From: Janthinobacterium sp. 344
GTDB lineage: Bacteria; Pseudomonadota; Gammaproteobacteria; Burkholderiales; Burkholderiaceae_D
Direction: 5' to 3'
DNA length: 64,000 nt
NCBI RefSeq assembly: GCF_900112025.1
Contig: NZ_FOKL01000002.1
Coordinates: 62,001-126,000, forward strand
Part shown: positions 7,176 through 15,938 of the stretch, piece by piece
Numbering within the stretch: position 1 is the stretch's first letter
How the letters are laid out: each line of letters starts with the position of its first letter
Notes under the pieces: model-generated
The model's database searches: none
What the model saw: only the letters and a program-made list of their open reading frames with translations
What the model was told of the DNA's origin: nothing
Made by a program: the position numbers and the translations under genes

Positions 7176-9496
7176 TGCCCGCGTCACCGGGCAACTGGCG
7201 CGCCGTCTGGCTGCTGACCCGCTTGCGCCTGCAGCGCCTCGTCAACGTCAGCGGCAGGGGATTTTCTTTCAAGAAAGGCGCCAAGAGCCGCGCCGCCACG
7301 CCGGGCAAGAAACGCGGACGCTGGCTGCTGGGCGTGCTGCTGGTGCTGCCCATGCTTTTTTCCTTCGGCAATATCGCGCGCCATAGCCTGCTGAACCTGC
7401 ATTGCCTGCTCGACCAGGTGGCCGCCTGCCAGGCCAAGGGCAGCATGCAGACCGACAGCCGCCTGCTCGACCCCGTCATCGCCCAGCTCATCGACACGCC
7501 GTTCAGCGCGGCGCTGACGGGCGGCCTGACCCTGCAATTGATGCTGCTGTGGCTGGTCAGCGTGCTTGTGCCGCTGGGCATGGGGGAACTGTCGAAACCG
7601 GACTGGGACCTGGAATGGCTGGTCACCCTGCCCGCCGAGAAAGGCACTTTGCTGTGGGCGCGTGTGCTGGAGCGCACGATCGTCAATCCGGCCGGCTTGC
7701 TGGCCTTGTGGCCCAGCACCACCATGATCGCCTGGTACTCGGGCCAGGGCTGGCTGTCGCCGCTCACCGCGCTGTTGGCCAGCCTGGTCTTGCTGGCCCT
7801 GGCCGCCATGCTGCGCACCCTGGTCGACACGGGCTTGCGCCTGTCGCTGACGCCCGCCCAACTGGGCAACCTGCAGGCGCTGCTGTCGATGGCCGGCCTG
7901 TTCCCCATGTATATGAGCATGTCGTTTGGCATGGCCACGGGCGGCTTCGCCTATGACTGGGCGGCATCCATGCCCGCCTGGAGCGCCTGGACGCCGCCCG
8001 GCCTGCTGGTGCGCCTGCTGAATGCCAACGGCGCCGCCACCTTGCTGCCGGCCGCCCTGCTGCTGGCGCAAAGTGCGCTGCTAATGCTGCTGGGCATGGC
8101 CATGCTGCGGCGCCAGTTGCGGCACGGCGTGGTGGGCGCGGGCCAGCGCGAAGCGAGCCGCAAGAGCGCCCCGGCGGCGTTGCCTGCCGGCACGCGCTTC
8201 GCCCGCCTCGGCACGGTAATCCAGCGCCGCGAACTGACCCTGCTGATGCGCGACCGTAACTTCATGGTGCAAACCCTGTTGTTGCCGCTGCTGATTATCG
8301 GCGGCCAGTTCTTGTTTACGGGCCAGGCGCGCGACATGCATGCGCTGCTGGCCAGCCCCGCCCTGCTGGCCGCGACGGGCTTTTTCCTCGGCACCTATGT
8401 GCTGATGATGTCGGCTTTCCAGACGCTCAACAAGGAAGGCGGTGCATTGTGGCTGCTGTACACCTTCCCCGTCTCCGTCGAACAGGCGCTGCGCCAGAAG
8501 GCGCAGCTGTGGGCCGTGCTGGCCCTGGTGTATCCGGCGCTCCTGTTTGGCGCGGCGCTGGCCTGGCTGCCCGGCTGGCAGTGGGACCTGGCGCTGCTGA
8601 TGCTGCTGGCCCTGGCCGGCATTCCCCTGTATTCGATCATCGCCGTGGCCCTGGGCGTGTTTGCCAGCGATCCGCTGGCCACCGAGGTGGCAGCCAGGAT
8701 GCGTCCCACCTATATGTATCTGTACATGCTGCTGACGGGCCTGTACATCGCCGCGCTGGCGGCCGGCAGCCTGGCACAGCAGCTGGCCTTCGTCGTGCTG
8801 ACGGCGGCGCTGGCCGCAGCCCTGTGGCAAAAGGCGCGCGATGAAATGCCCTACCTGCTCGACCCGGCCGCTTCGCCGCCGGCCAGGGTGTCCGCCTCGG
8901 ACGGCCTGCTTGCCGCCATGCTGTTCTTCACCTTGCAGACCCTGGCCTTGCTCCTGCTCAAAGGCGAAGTGGCCGCACCGCTGGCGCAAGTGGCCATCGC
9001 CTTCGGCGGCGCCGGCGCGCTCACGTATGCGCTGGTGCGCCTCGTGTATTGGCGCAGCAGGACGGCCGGCGTGCCGCGCATCGGAACAGGCCGGCAACCG
9101 TGGCGCTGGGGCGCGGCGGGTGCGGCCGTGTCGGCCCTCTGCGGCATCGCCTACACCCTCGTGCTGCAGCCGCCCGCGGCAACGGCCTTGAGCAGCAACC
9201 CGTGGAACGCCCTGTGGCTGCTGGGCTTGACGGTACTGGCCGCGCCCCTGTGCGAGGAATTCATTTTCCGCGGCCTGATCCAGGGTGGCCTGCGCCGTTC
9301 GCTGCCGGCCTGGCAAGCGATCGGCATCGCCGCCGCCCTGTTTGCCATCGTGCATCCTCCCGCGTCGATGCTGCCCGTGTTCGTCCTGGGCCTGTGCACG
9401 GGCCTCGCGTACGAACGCAGCGGATCGCTGCTGGCTCCCATGCTCGTGCATGCGGGCTATAACGCGGCCATCCTGGCGTTCCAGCTGAGCAAGTGA
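7175..9496 (+). CDS. ABC transporter permease fused to a CPBP (CAAX-like) membrane protease
   Basis: 773-residue polytopic protein. The first 550 or so residues look like an ABC-2 type permease with about ten to twelve hydrophobic helices and a basic N-terminus. The C-terminal 180 residues are a CPBP/Abi-type intramembrane metalloprotease: EEFIFRG at about 694-700 (the EExxxR motif), FAIVH near 728, and a third His in HAGYN. All expected metal-ligand motifs are present, so the protease half should be active. The start ATG at 7175 overlaps the ATPase stop. NatB-like permeases joined to CPBP domains are known in other phyla; the export or processing substrate here is unknown. Confidence 0.88.
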   Translation: MPASPGNWRAVWLLTRLRLQRLVNVSGRGFSFKKGAKSRAATPGKKRGRWLLGVLLVLPMLFSFGNIARHSLLNLHCLLDQVAACQAKGSMQTDSRLLDPVIAQLIDTPFSAALTGGLTLQLMLLWLVSVLVPLGMGELSKPDWDLEWLVTLPAEKGTLLWARVLERTIVNPAGLLALWPSTTMIAWYSGQGWLSPLTALLASLVLLALAAMLRTLVDTGLRLSLTPAQLGNLQALLSMAGLFPMYMSMSFGMATGGFAYDWAASMPAWSAWTPPGLLVRLLNANGAATLLPAALLLAQSALLMLLGMAMLRRQLRHGVVGAGQREASRKSAPAALPAGTRFARLGTVIQRRELTLLMRDRNFMVQTLLLPLLIIGGQFLFTGQARDMHALLASPALLAATGFFLGTYVLMMSAFQTLNKEGGALWLLYTFPVSVEQALRQKAQLWAVLALVYPALLFGAALAWLPGWQWDLALLMLLALAGIPLYSIIAVALGVFASDPLATEVAARMRPTYMYLYMLLTGLYIAALAAGSLAQQLAFVVLTAALAAALWQKARDEMPYLLDPAASPPARVSASDGLLAAMLFFTLQTLALLLLKGEVAAPLAQVAIAFGGAGALTYALVRLVYWRSRTAGVPRIGTGRQPWRWGAAGAAVSALCGIAYTLVLQPPAATALSSNPWNALWLLGLTVLAAPLCEEFIFRGLIQGGLRRSLPAWQAIGIAAALFAIVHPPASMLPVFVLGLCTGLAYERSGSLLAPMLVHAGYNAAILAFQLSK

Positions 9497-9563
9497 GGCC
9501 TATTTGCTAGAATCGCACACGTTTTGCGTCTGCGCCCACCCCCTGACTACGCACCGATCACGC

Positions 9564-11216
9564 ATGAAGCCATCCTTGCCCATTCCCCTCTGCCTCGCTG
9601 CGCTGCTGAGCGGCTGTACCGTACTGGCCTTGCAGCCCAACAGCGGCGTGGAAAACAGCACGTTTGCCGTGCAGGAAGCGCCGCGCCTGCGCATCGATGC
9701 TCCGAAGGCGCGCATCCAGAACCCGCTGCCCAGCGAGCACTTCATCGGCATCGCCCTGTCCGGCGGCGGCAGTCGCGCAGCGAATTTCTCGGCCGCCTCG
9801 CTGGAGCAGCTGGAACAATTCGGCCTCGTCAGTGGCGCCTCGGCCATCTCCGGCGTGTCGGGCGGCGCCATCGCGGGCGGCTACTATGCCTTGCATGGAC
9901 AGCGGACGGACTGGCCCTTGCTGCGCAGCAAATTGAAAACGGATTTTTTCAGCCAGACCATCCTCAAGCCGGCCAACCTGACGACCATGCTGCTGACGGA
10001 CAAGACCCGCACGTCTTTCCTGTCCGACGTGTTTGATGATGTGCTGTACAACAAGAAAACCTACCAGGACCTGCCCCATGACGGCCCCATCTTCCTGGCT
10101 AACGCCACCGATGCCACCGATGGCGGCAAGCGCGTGGTGTTTTCTTACGAATACTTTTATAACACCCTGCATTCGCCCATCCAGGACATCCGCCTGGCCA
10201 CGGCCGTGGCCACCTCGGCCGCCTTTCCCGGCGTGTTCGACTCCGTCACCTTCGAGCGCTTCCGGCCGAAAAACAGTTTCGTGCCGGAACTCGGTTCCGA
10301 GTCGCGCGAATCGCCGTCGTACGTGCACCTGTTCGATGGCGGCGCGGCCGACAACCTGGGCGTGGAAACCCTGTGGGACGTGGCCCTGACGCAGCTGTAC
10401 GGCAACGACATGGCTGTCGTGCCGCCGCGCCTGAACAGCAAGCCCTTCATCCTCATTTCCATCGATGCCAACGCGCCCAATTCCAGCGCCGTGTTTGAAA
10501 AGATGTCGGATGAACGCAAACCGCTGGACCGCATCTTCAACAAGAATATCTACGATGCCGTCGACGCCCTGTTCTCGCGCCAGCGCCGGGAAAACCTCGT
10601 CAAGATGGGCTTCGGCCAAGCCCGCTTCGATACCATCACGCACGAAAACTTCGGCGACCTGAGCCAGAAATTCGTCAAAGGCAAGCGTACCTCGTCCTTT
10701 GCCATTCCCGTGCTGTGCCGGCCCCACATGGGCCAGTTCCGCTGCGAAATCGACGCGGCCGATCCCCTGCCGGGCCAGGTGCGCACCACCCTGGAAGGTT
10801 TCGCCTGGCATATTTCCATCGATGAAATCGCCTCACTGGCGCTGCGCCTGTCCAGCGACGATGCCGAGGTCGATTTTGCCCGCAAACAGGAACGCGCCGC
10901 CCTCGTCAAACTGCAGCGCCTGGCCACGCAAACCAAGACCCACTTGAAGCTGACGGGGCCGGAAAATTGCAGCCCGGACGTGCTGCAGTCGGCCCTGTAC
11001 AGCGCGGCGCGCGTGCTCATCCTCGACGACGAGGAATCGCGCTTCGCCCTGTGCGACTACATGCTGCAAGGTGGCCTGATCAATGACGGCACCGTCTGCA
11101 AGCAACGCTACGTGCACGCCGTGCCCAGCTTCGCCATCGAAAGCGAAGATTTACAGTACCGCAACCTGAGTTCGGACGGCAACTCCGTGAATGTGCCGAT
11201 CCGCTGCAAGAAGTGA
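9564..11216 (+). CDS. Patatin-like phospholipase lipoprotein
   Basis: 550 residues. Signal with lipobox LLSGC near residue 17, then a patatin fold: oxyanion loop GGGSRA near 67, nucleophile elbow GVSGG (Ser99), and catalytic Asp in DGG at 258. The Ser-Asp dyad is therefore complete, so hydrolysis of phospholipid or another acyl ester in the periplasm or at the outer membrane is expected. The C-terminal 250 residues carry several Cys and have no recognised domain. The start at 9564 was chosen because it begins the lipoprotein signal; the upstream extension is Cys/His-rich and has no ribosome site. A strong terminator follows. Confidence 0.88.
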   Translation: MKPSLPIPLCLAALLSGCTVLALQPNSGVENSTFAVQEAPRLRIDAPKARIQNPLPSEHFIGIALSGGGSRAANFSAASLEQLEQFGLVSGASAISGVSGGAIAGGYYALHGQRTDWPLLRSKLKTDFFSQTILKPANLTTMLLTDKTRTSFLSDVFDDVLYNKKTYQDLPHDGPIFLANATDATDGGKRVVFSYEYFYNTLHSPIQDIRLATAVATSAAFPGVFDSVTFERFRPKNSFVPELGSESRESPSYVHLFDGGAADNLGVETLWDVALTQLYGNDMAVVPPRLNSKPFILISIDANAPNSSAVFEKMSDERKPLDRIFNKNIYDAVDALFSRQRRENLVKMGFGQARFDTITHENFGDLSQKFVKGKRTSSFAIPVLCRPHMGQFRCEIDAADPLPGQVRTTLEGFAWHISIDEIASLALRLSSDDAEVDFARKQERAALVKLQRLATQTKTHLKLTGPENCSPDVLQSALYSAARVLILDDEESRFALCDYMLQGGLINDGTVCKQRYVHAVPSFAIESEDLQYRNLSSDGNSVNVPIRCKK

Positions 11217-11227
11217 GCGCGCACAAA

Positions 11228-11257
11228 AAAGCCCGCACGATCGCTCGTGCGGGCTTT
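11228..11257 (+). terminator. Rho-independent terminator after the patatin gene
   Basis: Thirteen-base arms AAAGCCCGCACGA / TCGTGCGGGCTTT with a TCGC loop. Further A residues on the 5' side make it bidirectional, serving also the convergent yqaE-like gene. Confidence 0.85.
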
Positions 11258-11286
11258 AGCGCAAGGATTCCTGGCGCCCGGCCGAT

Positions 11287-11505
11287 TTAGATCAGCCGAC
11301 TACGCCTGCGCATGTAGCTGCGGCTTAACGCACCTTCCAGTTCCTGCTCCGTCTTATGCTGGTTCACCGTGTACAGGGCCCACAGGGCCGCCGGCGCCCA
11401 GCCGATCACAGTGCACTGCATGATCAAGGCGGCGACACCGGCCAGCGGGCGCCCCAGCATGAAAAACGTGAGACACGGAAGTAGCAAGGCTATCAGCAAT
11501 CGCAT
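11287..11505 (-). CDS. YqaE/Pmp3-family small membrane protein
   Basis: 72 residues with two membrane helices and the family core MLGRPLAGVAAL...IGWAPAALWALY, matching the Pmp3/YqaE (UPF0057) proteolipids linked to salt and membrane stress. A GTG at 11508 is the upstream alternative; the ATG at 11505 is chosen because GGAGAG then sits nine bases upstream. It lies just downstream of the TerD genes on the same strand, which suits a stress-response setting. Confidence 0.85.
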   Translation of the reverse strand: MRLLIALLLPCLTFFMLGRPLAGVAALIMQCTVIGWAPAALWALYTVNQHKTEQELEGALSRSYMRRRSRLI

Positions 11506-11585
11506 CACGACATACTCTCCTTCAATATAGAGCAGCGGACAAGGGCCGGTATCCGGTCCGTCCCCCGCCCGCTGCGTACTGCTCC

Positions 11586-12167
11586 TTATAGATGCACTGA
11601 GATTTGCGGCATGAGGTCGTCAAAGGTGCGACCGTTGCCGTTTTCTCCGATGGCGTGCATCTTCCATTCGCCGTTATGGCGGTACAGCTTGGCCATGATC
11701 TGTGCCGTGTGGGAACCTTGCACAGACAGGTTGAAACGCGCGATTTCCTGGTTATTGCTGGCATTCAAAATGCGGCAATAGGCGTTCTCCACCTGCGAGA
11801 AGTTCTGACCCGTGAAGCTGTTGACAGTGAAGACCAGGCTTTTCACGTGCGCCGGCACCTTCGACAGATCGACATTGATCTGTTCGTCGTCGCCATCGCC
11901 CGCGCCCGTGCGGTTGTCGCCCGTGTGGACAATGCTGCCGTCCTTGCTTTTCAGCTGGCGGAACCAGACGATATCGGAGGTGCCCTTGTTCTCATCGAAC
12001 ATGACGCACGACGCGTCCAGGTCGACGGCTTCCGTCTTCGAACCGAAACCGAGGAAACCCTTGGTCTTGACGGCATCCCAGCCCAGGCCCATGGTGATAC
12101 GGGTAAGGGTGGTACCAGCTTCTTTGTCCAGAGAAATCTTCTGGCCCTTGCTCAAATTGACAGACAT
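11586..12167 (-). CDS. TerD-family stress protein (copy 1)
   Basis: 193 residues forming a single TerD domain. The calcium-binding signature GDNRTGAGDGDDE is intact near residue 95-107, with GLGWDA and DLDASCVMFDENK upstream. TerD proteins are tied to tellurite and general chemical stress resistance and are thought to scaffold membrane-linked complexes. Two ATGs compete; the inner one (12167) has AGGAG eight bases upstream, the outer one (12173) only two, so 12167 is preferred. It is the third of three TerD/AIM24 genes in a row on this strand. Confidence 0.93.
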   Translation of the reverse strand: MSVNLSKGQKISLDKEAGTTLTRITMGLGWDAVKTKGFLGFGSKTEAVDLDASCVMFDENKGTSDIVWFRQLKSKDGSIVHTGDNRTGAGDGDDEQINVDLSKVPAHVKSLVFTVNSFTGQNFSQVENAYCRILNASNNQEIARFNLSVQGSHTAQIMAKLYRHNGEWKMHAIGENGNGRTFDDLMPQISVHL

Positions 12168-12206
12168 ACGCATAGCTCCTGTTTGCTTAGTTACATCAAA
12201 TATTAA

Positions 12207-12914
12207 TTACGCCGGCTTGCTTTGCGTCCAGGCGAGGAAAGCCGCACGGTTGCGCGAGCACACGAGGATTTTTCCCGTGCCTGAAAATTTCAATACCATG
12301 CCTTCGCCGCTGGTCTGGCTATTGATCAAATTGCCCAGAAAGCCGCCGCTGCTGCCGGTCGTGATGGAAATCTCGTATTGCAGGCGCTTGTCCCAGCACA
12401 CGACGTGCGCGTTATCGATCACCACGTCCTTGCCAGGCGTCACTTCCAGTATCGACATCGCGCCAAAACCGGACACCGCCAACTGGCCGCTGCCTGCCGT
12501 CTCGGTGATGAAAAACCCACCGCTCTGGGCAAACAGCGCATTGCCAAGGCTTTGCGTGCGCACCTTCAATTCCACGCCAGCACTGGCCGCCACGAAGGCG
12601 CCGTCGCTGATCATGTATTGCTGGGCGCCGACCTCATTGCCTACATCAAGCACCCGCATCGCGCCGGGCAAGGTGGGCGACAGCAGACAGTCGCCGTCGC
12701 CCCGCATGGCCTCGATATGCTGCTGAAAGAACGATTCGCCGTTGGCAAAGGTGCGCATCAGCGCGGCGCCGATGCCGCCGGTCATCTTGCCTTTCAGCTC
12801 AAGATTGGTTTCCATCATCACCATCGCATCGGATTCGCAATAAATCTTCTCGCCCTTGGCAAGCGATACATGCAGGAACGGGTCGACGTCCCCGGTAATA
12901 GTAAAAACTGGCAT
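12207..12914 (-). CDS. AIM24-family (TIGR00266-like) protein
   Basis: 235 residues with many glycine-rich beta-strand repeats (GSGQLAVSGFG, SGEGMVLKFSGTGKI), typical of the AIM24/TIGR00266 beta-helix family, whose yeast relative acts in mitochondrial membrane organisation. Its bacterial function is unknown. A GGAAGG ribosome site precedes the ATG. It sits between two TerD genes, in keeping with proposed Ter-linked membrane stress complexes. Confidence 0.85.
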   Translation of the reverse strand: MPVFTITGDVDPFLHVSLAKGEKIYCESDAMVMMETNLELKGKMTGGIGAALMRTFANGESFFQQHIEAMRGDGDCLLSPTLPGAMRVLDVGNEVGAQQYMISDGAFVAASAGVELKVRTQSLGNALFAQSGGFFITETAGSGQLAVSGFGAMSILEVTPGKDVVIDNAHVVCWDKRLQYEISITTGSSGGFLGNLINSQTSGEGMVLKFSGTGKILVCSRNRAAFLAWTQSKPA

Positions 12915-12983
12915 CTGCCCCTTCCTTCCTCAACGATGATGGTGATGGCGGCGGCCCGCGCTGCGGACCGCCTTATTGACAAC

Positions 12984-13559
12984 TTACACGCCGACGCCGA
13001 AAGACGCGGCGAGTGGACCCAGGCCACCCTTGTAGCCCTGGCCGATGGCCTTGAATTTCCAATCGCCGCCATTGCGGTAGATTTCGCCGAAGACCATGGC
13101 CGTTTCCGCCGAACCGTCTTCCGACAGGTCGAAGCGGGCGATTTCCGTGTTGCCGTTGGCATTCACGCAACGCACGTACGCCTTCGACACCATACCAAAG
13201 TTTTGCTTGCGCGCTTCGGCATCGTGAATCGTGACGCAGACGGCGATCTTGTCGATGTCGGCTGGCACCGCGGCCAGGTCGACGACGACGGTTTCATCGT
13301 CGCCATCGCCGGCGCCCGTGGTGTTGTCGCCCGAGTGGGTGACGGAGCCGTCGCTCGACTTCAGGTTGTTGTAGAAAATCATGTCGACGTCGGCGCGTAC
13401 CTTGCCGTCGGCCTTCAGCAGGAAGACGGACCCGTCGATGTCGAACGCGGCGCCATCGGTGGCGCGGGCATCCCAGCCCAGGCCGATGATCATTTTCGAA
13501 ATGCCAGGAGCTTCCTTGCTCAGGTTGACGTTGCCGCCCTTTTGCAGACTGATTGCCAT
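12984..13559 (-). CDS. TerD-family stress protein (copy 2)
   Basis: 191 residues, a second TerD domain. It begins with the classical MAISLQKGGNVNLSKEAPG and carries the calcium motif GDNTTGAGDGDDE. It diverges enough from copy 1 to be a different TerD/TerE-type paralogue. First of the three-gene run; 143 bases with two hairpins separate it from the DUF475 gene upstream on the same strand. Confidence 0.94.
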   Translation of the reverse strand: MAISLQKGGNVNLSKEAPGISKMIIGLGWDARATDGAAFDIDGSVFLLKADGKVRADVDMIFYNNLKSSDGSVTHSGDNTTGAGDGDDETVVVDLAAVPADIDKIAVCVTIHDAEARKQNFGMVSKAYVRCVNANGNTEIARFDLSEDGSAETAMVFGEIYRNGGDWKFKAIGQGYKGGLGPLAASFGVGV

Positions 13560-13623
13560 GATGTATTTCTCCTATGTGAAATAAAGTCCAGCTAATGTAG
13601 TAATGAACACCTGGCGTCCTCCA

Positions 13624-13694
13624 CCGGCCTGACTCCCCAGGCCGGCGGCGACGCTTGCTACCACTTGCCGACAAACCGGTGTCGTCGTTTGTCG
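13624..13694 (-). other. Two stem-loops between the DUF475 and TerD genes
   Basis: One hairpin has eight-base arms CCGGCCTG / CAGGCCGG (13624-13631 and 13638-13645); the second has CGACAAAC / GTTTGTCG (13669-13676 and 13687-13694). Neither is followed by a clear T run on the minus strand, so they could be weak terminators, processing sites or mRNA stabilisers between two differently expressed halves of the module. Confidence 0.5.
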
Positions 13695-13702
13695 CGCTTT
13701 CT

Positions 13703-14776
13703 TTACACTGCCTTGACCGCTTCCAGCGCTTCCGTCCGGCCTTCTTCCAGGGCCATCCTGCGCTTGTGGCGGATCGACGACCACAGCGAGGCGAGAATGA
13801 AGGCCACGCCGATCAGACCCGTGAAGATCTCGGGAATGTGGAACTTCATGCTGACCAACATGATCACGGCCAGGATACCGATCGCATAGTGCGCGCCGTG
13901 TTCCAGATAAACGAACTCGTCGAGCGTGCCCTTGCGCACCAGGAACACCGTCATCGAACGCACGAACATCGCGCCGATCGCCAGGCCCAGCATGATGATC
14001 ACGACATCCTTGGTGATGGCGAACGCGCCGATCACGCCGTCAAAGCTGAACGAGGCGTCGAGCACTTCCAGGTACAGGAAGCCGCCAATACCGCCGCGCT
14101 TGATGATGTCGCCCATGTTGCCGTCGCCGTTATCGCCTTCCAGCAAGCCGCTGATCACATCCACGCCCACGTAGGTCAGGATGCCCCACAGGCCGGCCGT
14201 CAGGACCACCAGCTTCTGGCCTTCTTCGATCATCGACAGGCTGACCATCAGCGTACCGAGCGCGATCATCACGGAAATCGACGAAATCTTGCCCAGCGCG
14301 CCCAGTTTTTCTTCAATACGGCCCAGCCAGTGCGTTTCCTTCTCCGAGTCCAGCAGGAAGTTCAGGAACACCAGCAGCAGGAAAATGCCGCCGAAGGCCG
14401 CCACTTCCGCGTGGTGATTCGTCAGGTGCATCGAATACTGTTCCGGATTGCTCAGTGCCAGATTCCATACTTCCAGCAAGCCCAGGTCCGCCGCTTGCGC
14501 CACGATGACCAGCGGGAACAGCAGACGCATGCCGAAGACGGCGATGATGATGCCCACGCCCAGGAACAGGTTTTGCCAGAACTTGTCCCAGTTCTTCAGC
14601 ACCGAGGCGTTGACCACCGCATTGTCGAACGACAGCGAGACTTCCATCACGCCCAGGATCACCGCGATGCCGAGCGCCGCCAGCATCGTCTGCACGCCAC
14701 CGTGCGTGTAACCCCACCAGGCGGAAATGCCCAGGCAGATAAATGTCACTAGAAATGACACTCTGAAATGTTTCAT
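13703..14776 (-). CDS. DUF475 / TerC-like integral membrane protein
   Basis: 357 residues with about nine membrane helices. The acidic motifs VMEVSLSFDNAVVNASVL (early) and DASFSFDGVIGAFA (late) are the paired metal-binding repeats of the TerC/DUF475 superfamily. TerC-type proteins are implicated in metal ion efflux and act with TerD-type proteins. The start at 14776 is preceded by AAGGGGAA; a longer in-frame extension lacks a ribosome site. It is divergent from an NhaR-like LysR regulator, which may control it. Confidence 0.9.
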   Translation of the reverse strand: MKHFRVSFLVTFICLGISAWWGYTHGGVQTMLAALGIAVILGVMEVSLSFDNAVVNASVLKNWDKFWQNLFLGVGIIIAVFGMRLLFPLVIVAQAADLGLLEVWNLALSNPEQYSMHLTNHHAEVAAFGGIFLLLVFLNFLLDSEKETHWLGRIEEKLGALGKISSISVMIALGTLMVSLSMIEEGQKLVVLTAGLWGILTYVGVDVISGLLEGDNGDGNMGDIIKRGGIGGFLYLEVLDASFSFDGVIGAFAITKDVVIIMLGLAIGAMFVRSMTVFLVRKGTLDEFVYLEHGAHYAIGILAVIMLVSMKFHIPEIFTGLIGVAFILASLWSSIRHKRRMALEEGRTEALEAVKAV

Positions 14777-14891
14777 CGATAGTTCCCCTTTATCCAAATT
14801 CAATGGAACGTAGTATAGGGACGTGTGACACATTTAAAAATAGAAGATAATGGAAGCATTACTTCGTAAAAACAGAAGATAGGCCCCAACG

Positions 14892-15806
14892 ATGAAAACC
14901 ACCGGTTTCAATTACCGCCATTTGTACTTCTTCTGGGTCGTCGCCAAGGAAGGCGGCGTGACGCGCGCGGCCGAACGCCTGGGATTGGCCGTGCAAACCA
15001 TCAGCACGCAGCTGGCCCTGCTGGAAAAGGAACTGGGCAAGTCCCTGCTGCAGCCGCAGGGAAGGCGCCTGGTGCCGACGGAAGCGGGGCGCCTGGCGCT
15101 GGGCTACGCGGACCAGATTTTTCTCTTGGGCGAGCAGATGCAGGACGCGCTGGCCGATGCCGACGCGGAAAAGATGCGCCTGACGGTGGGCATTTCCGAT
15201 TCCCTGCCGAAACTGATGGCCTACCGCATGCTCGACGCCACGCGCAGCCTGGACCAGCCCGTCAAGCTGGTGTGCCTGGAAGATGAATTCGAATCCCTGC
15301 TGGCCGACCTGGCCCTGCACAAGCTGGACCTGGTCTTGACGGACCGCGCCGTGCCGGCCGGCGCCAGCCTGCGCGTGTCCAGCCATCTATGGGGAGAAAG
15401 CGCCATGAAGCTGTTCGCCATCCCCGCGCTGGCCGAGCGCTACCGCGAGGACTTCCCGCACCGCCTGAGCGGCGCGCCGTTCCTGCTACCGGCACGCAAT
15501 AACGCCTTGCGCGGGCGCATCGACGAATGGATGGTGCAGCAAGGCGTGCGGCCCGACGTGGTGGGCGAGTTCGAGGACAACGCCATGCTCAACGCGTTTG
15601 GCCGCAAGGGCCTGGGCCTGTTCTTCGCCTCGGCCAGCCTGGCGGCCGACATCGAGGAGCAGTTCGGCGCCGTGCTGGTGGGCGACGCCTCGTCCCTGCG
15701 CGAACAGTTCTATGTCATTTCCAACGAGCGCAAGATCATGCATCCGGCGCTGGACGTGATCCTGGCCGCCATCCAGGGCCACCCGAAGATTCACAAGGAA
15801 AGCTGA
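14892..15806 (+). CDS. LysR-family regulator, NhaR-like
   Basis: 304 residues. The N-terminal LysR helix-turn-helix begins FNYRHLYFFWVVAKEGGVTRAAERLG, close to NhaR, the Na+-responsive activator of nhaA; the length also fits NhaR (about 300). The ligand-binding domain fills the rest. No nhaA lies nearby. Its start is 115 bases from that of the divergent DUF475 gene, so the shared region is the likely control point. Confidence 0.82.
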   Translation: MKTTGFNYRHLYFFWVVAKEGGVTRAAERLGLAVQTISTQLALLEKELGKSLLQPQGRRLVPTEAGRLALGYADQIFLLGEQMQDALADADAEKMRLTVGISDSLPKLMAYRMLDATRSLDQPVKLVCLEDEFESLLADLALHKLDLVLTDRAVPAGASLRVSSHLWGESAMKLFAIPALAERYREDFPHRLSGAPFLLPARNNALRGRIDEWMVQQGVRPDVVGEFEDNAMLNAFGRKGLGLFFASASLAADIEEQFGAVLVGDASSLREQFYVISNERKIMHPALDVILAAIQGHPKIHKES

Positions 15807-15938
15807 TAAATCCATTCGAAAATAACGTTTGAATAATTAATCAAAAGCGATTGTAATCAAGCCTGAGACAAACACGCGCCTGCCGCCCCACGGCAAGGCG
15901 CGATCACCATAAAAACAGGTATCTACAGGAGCGGCACC

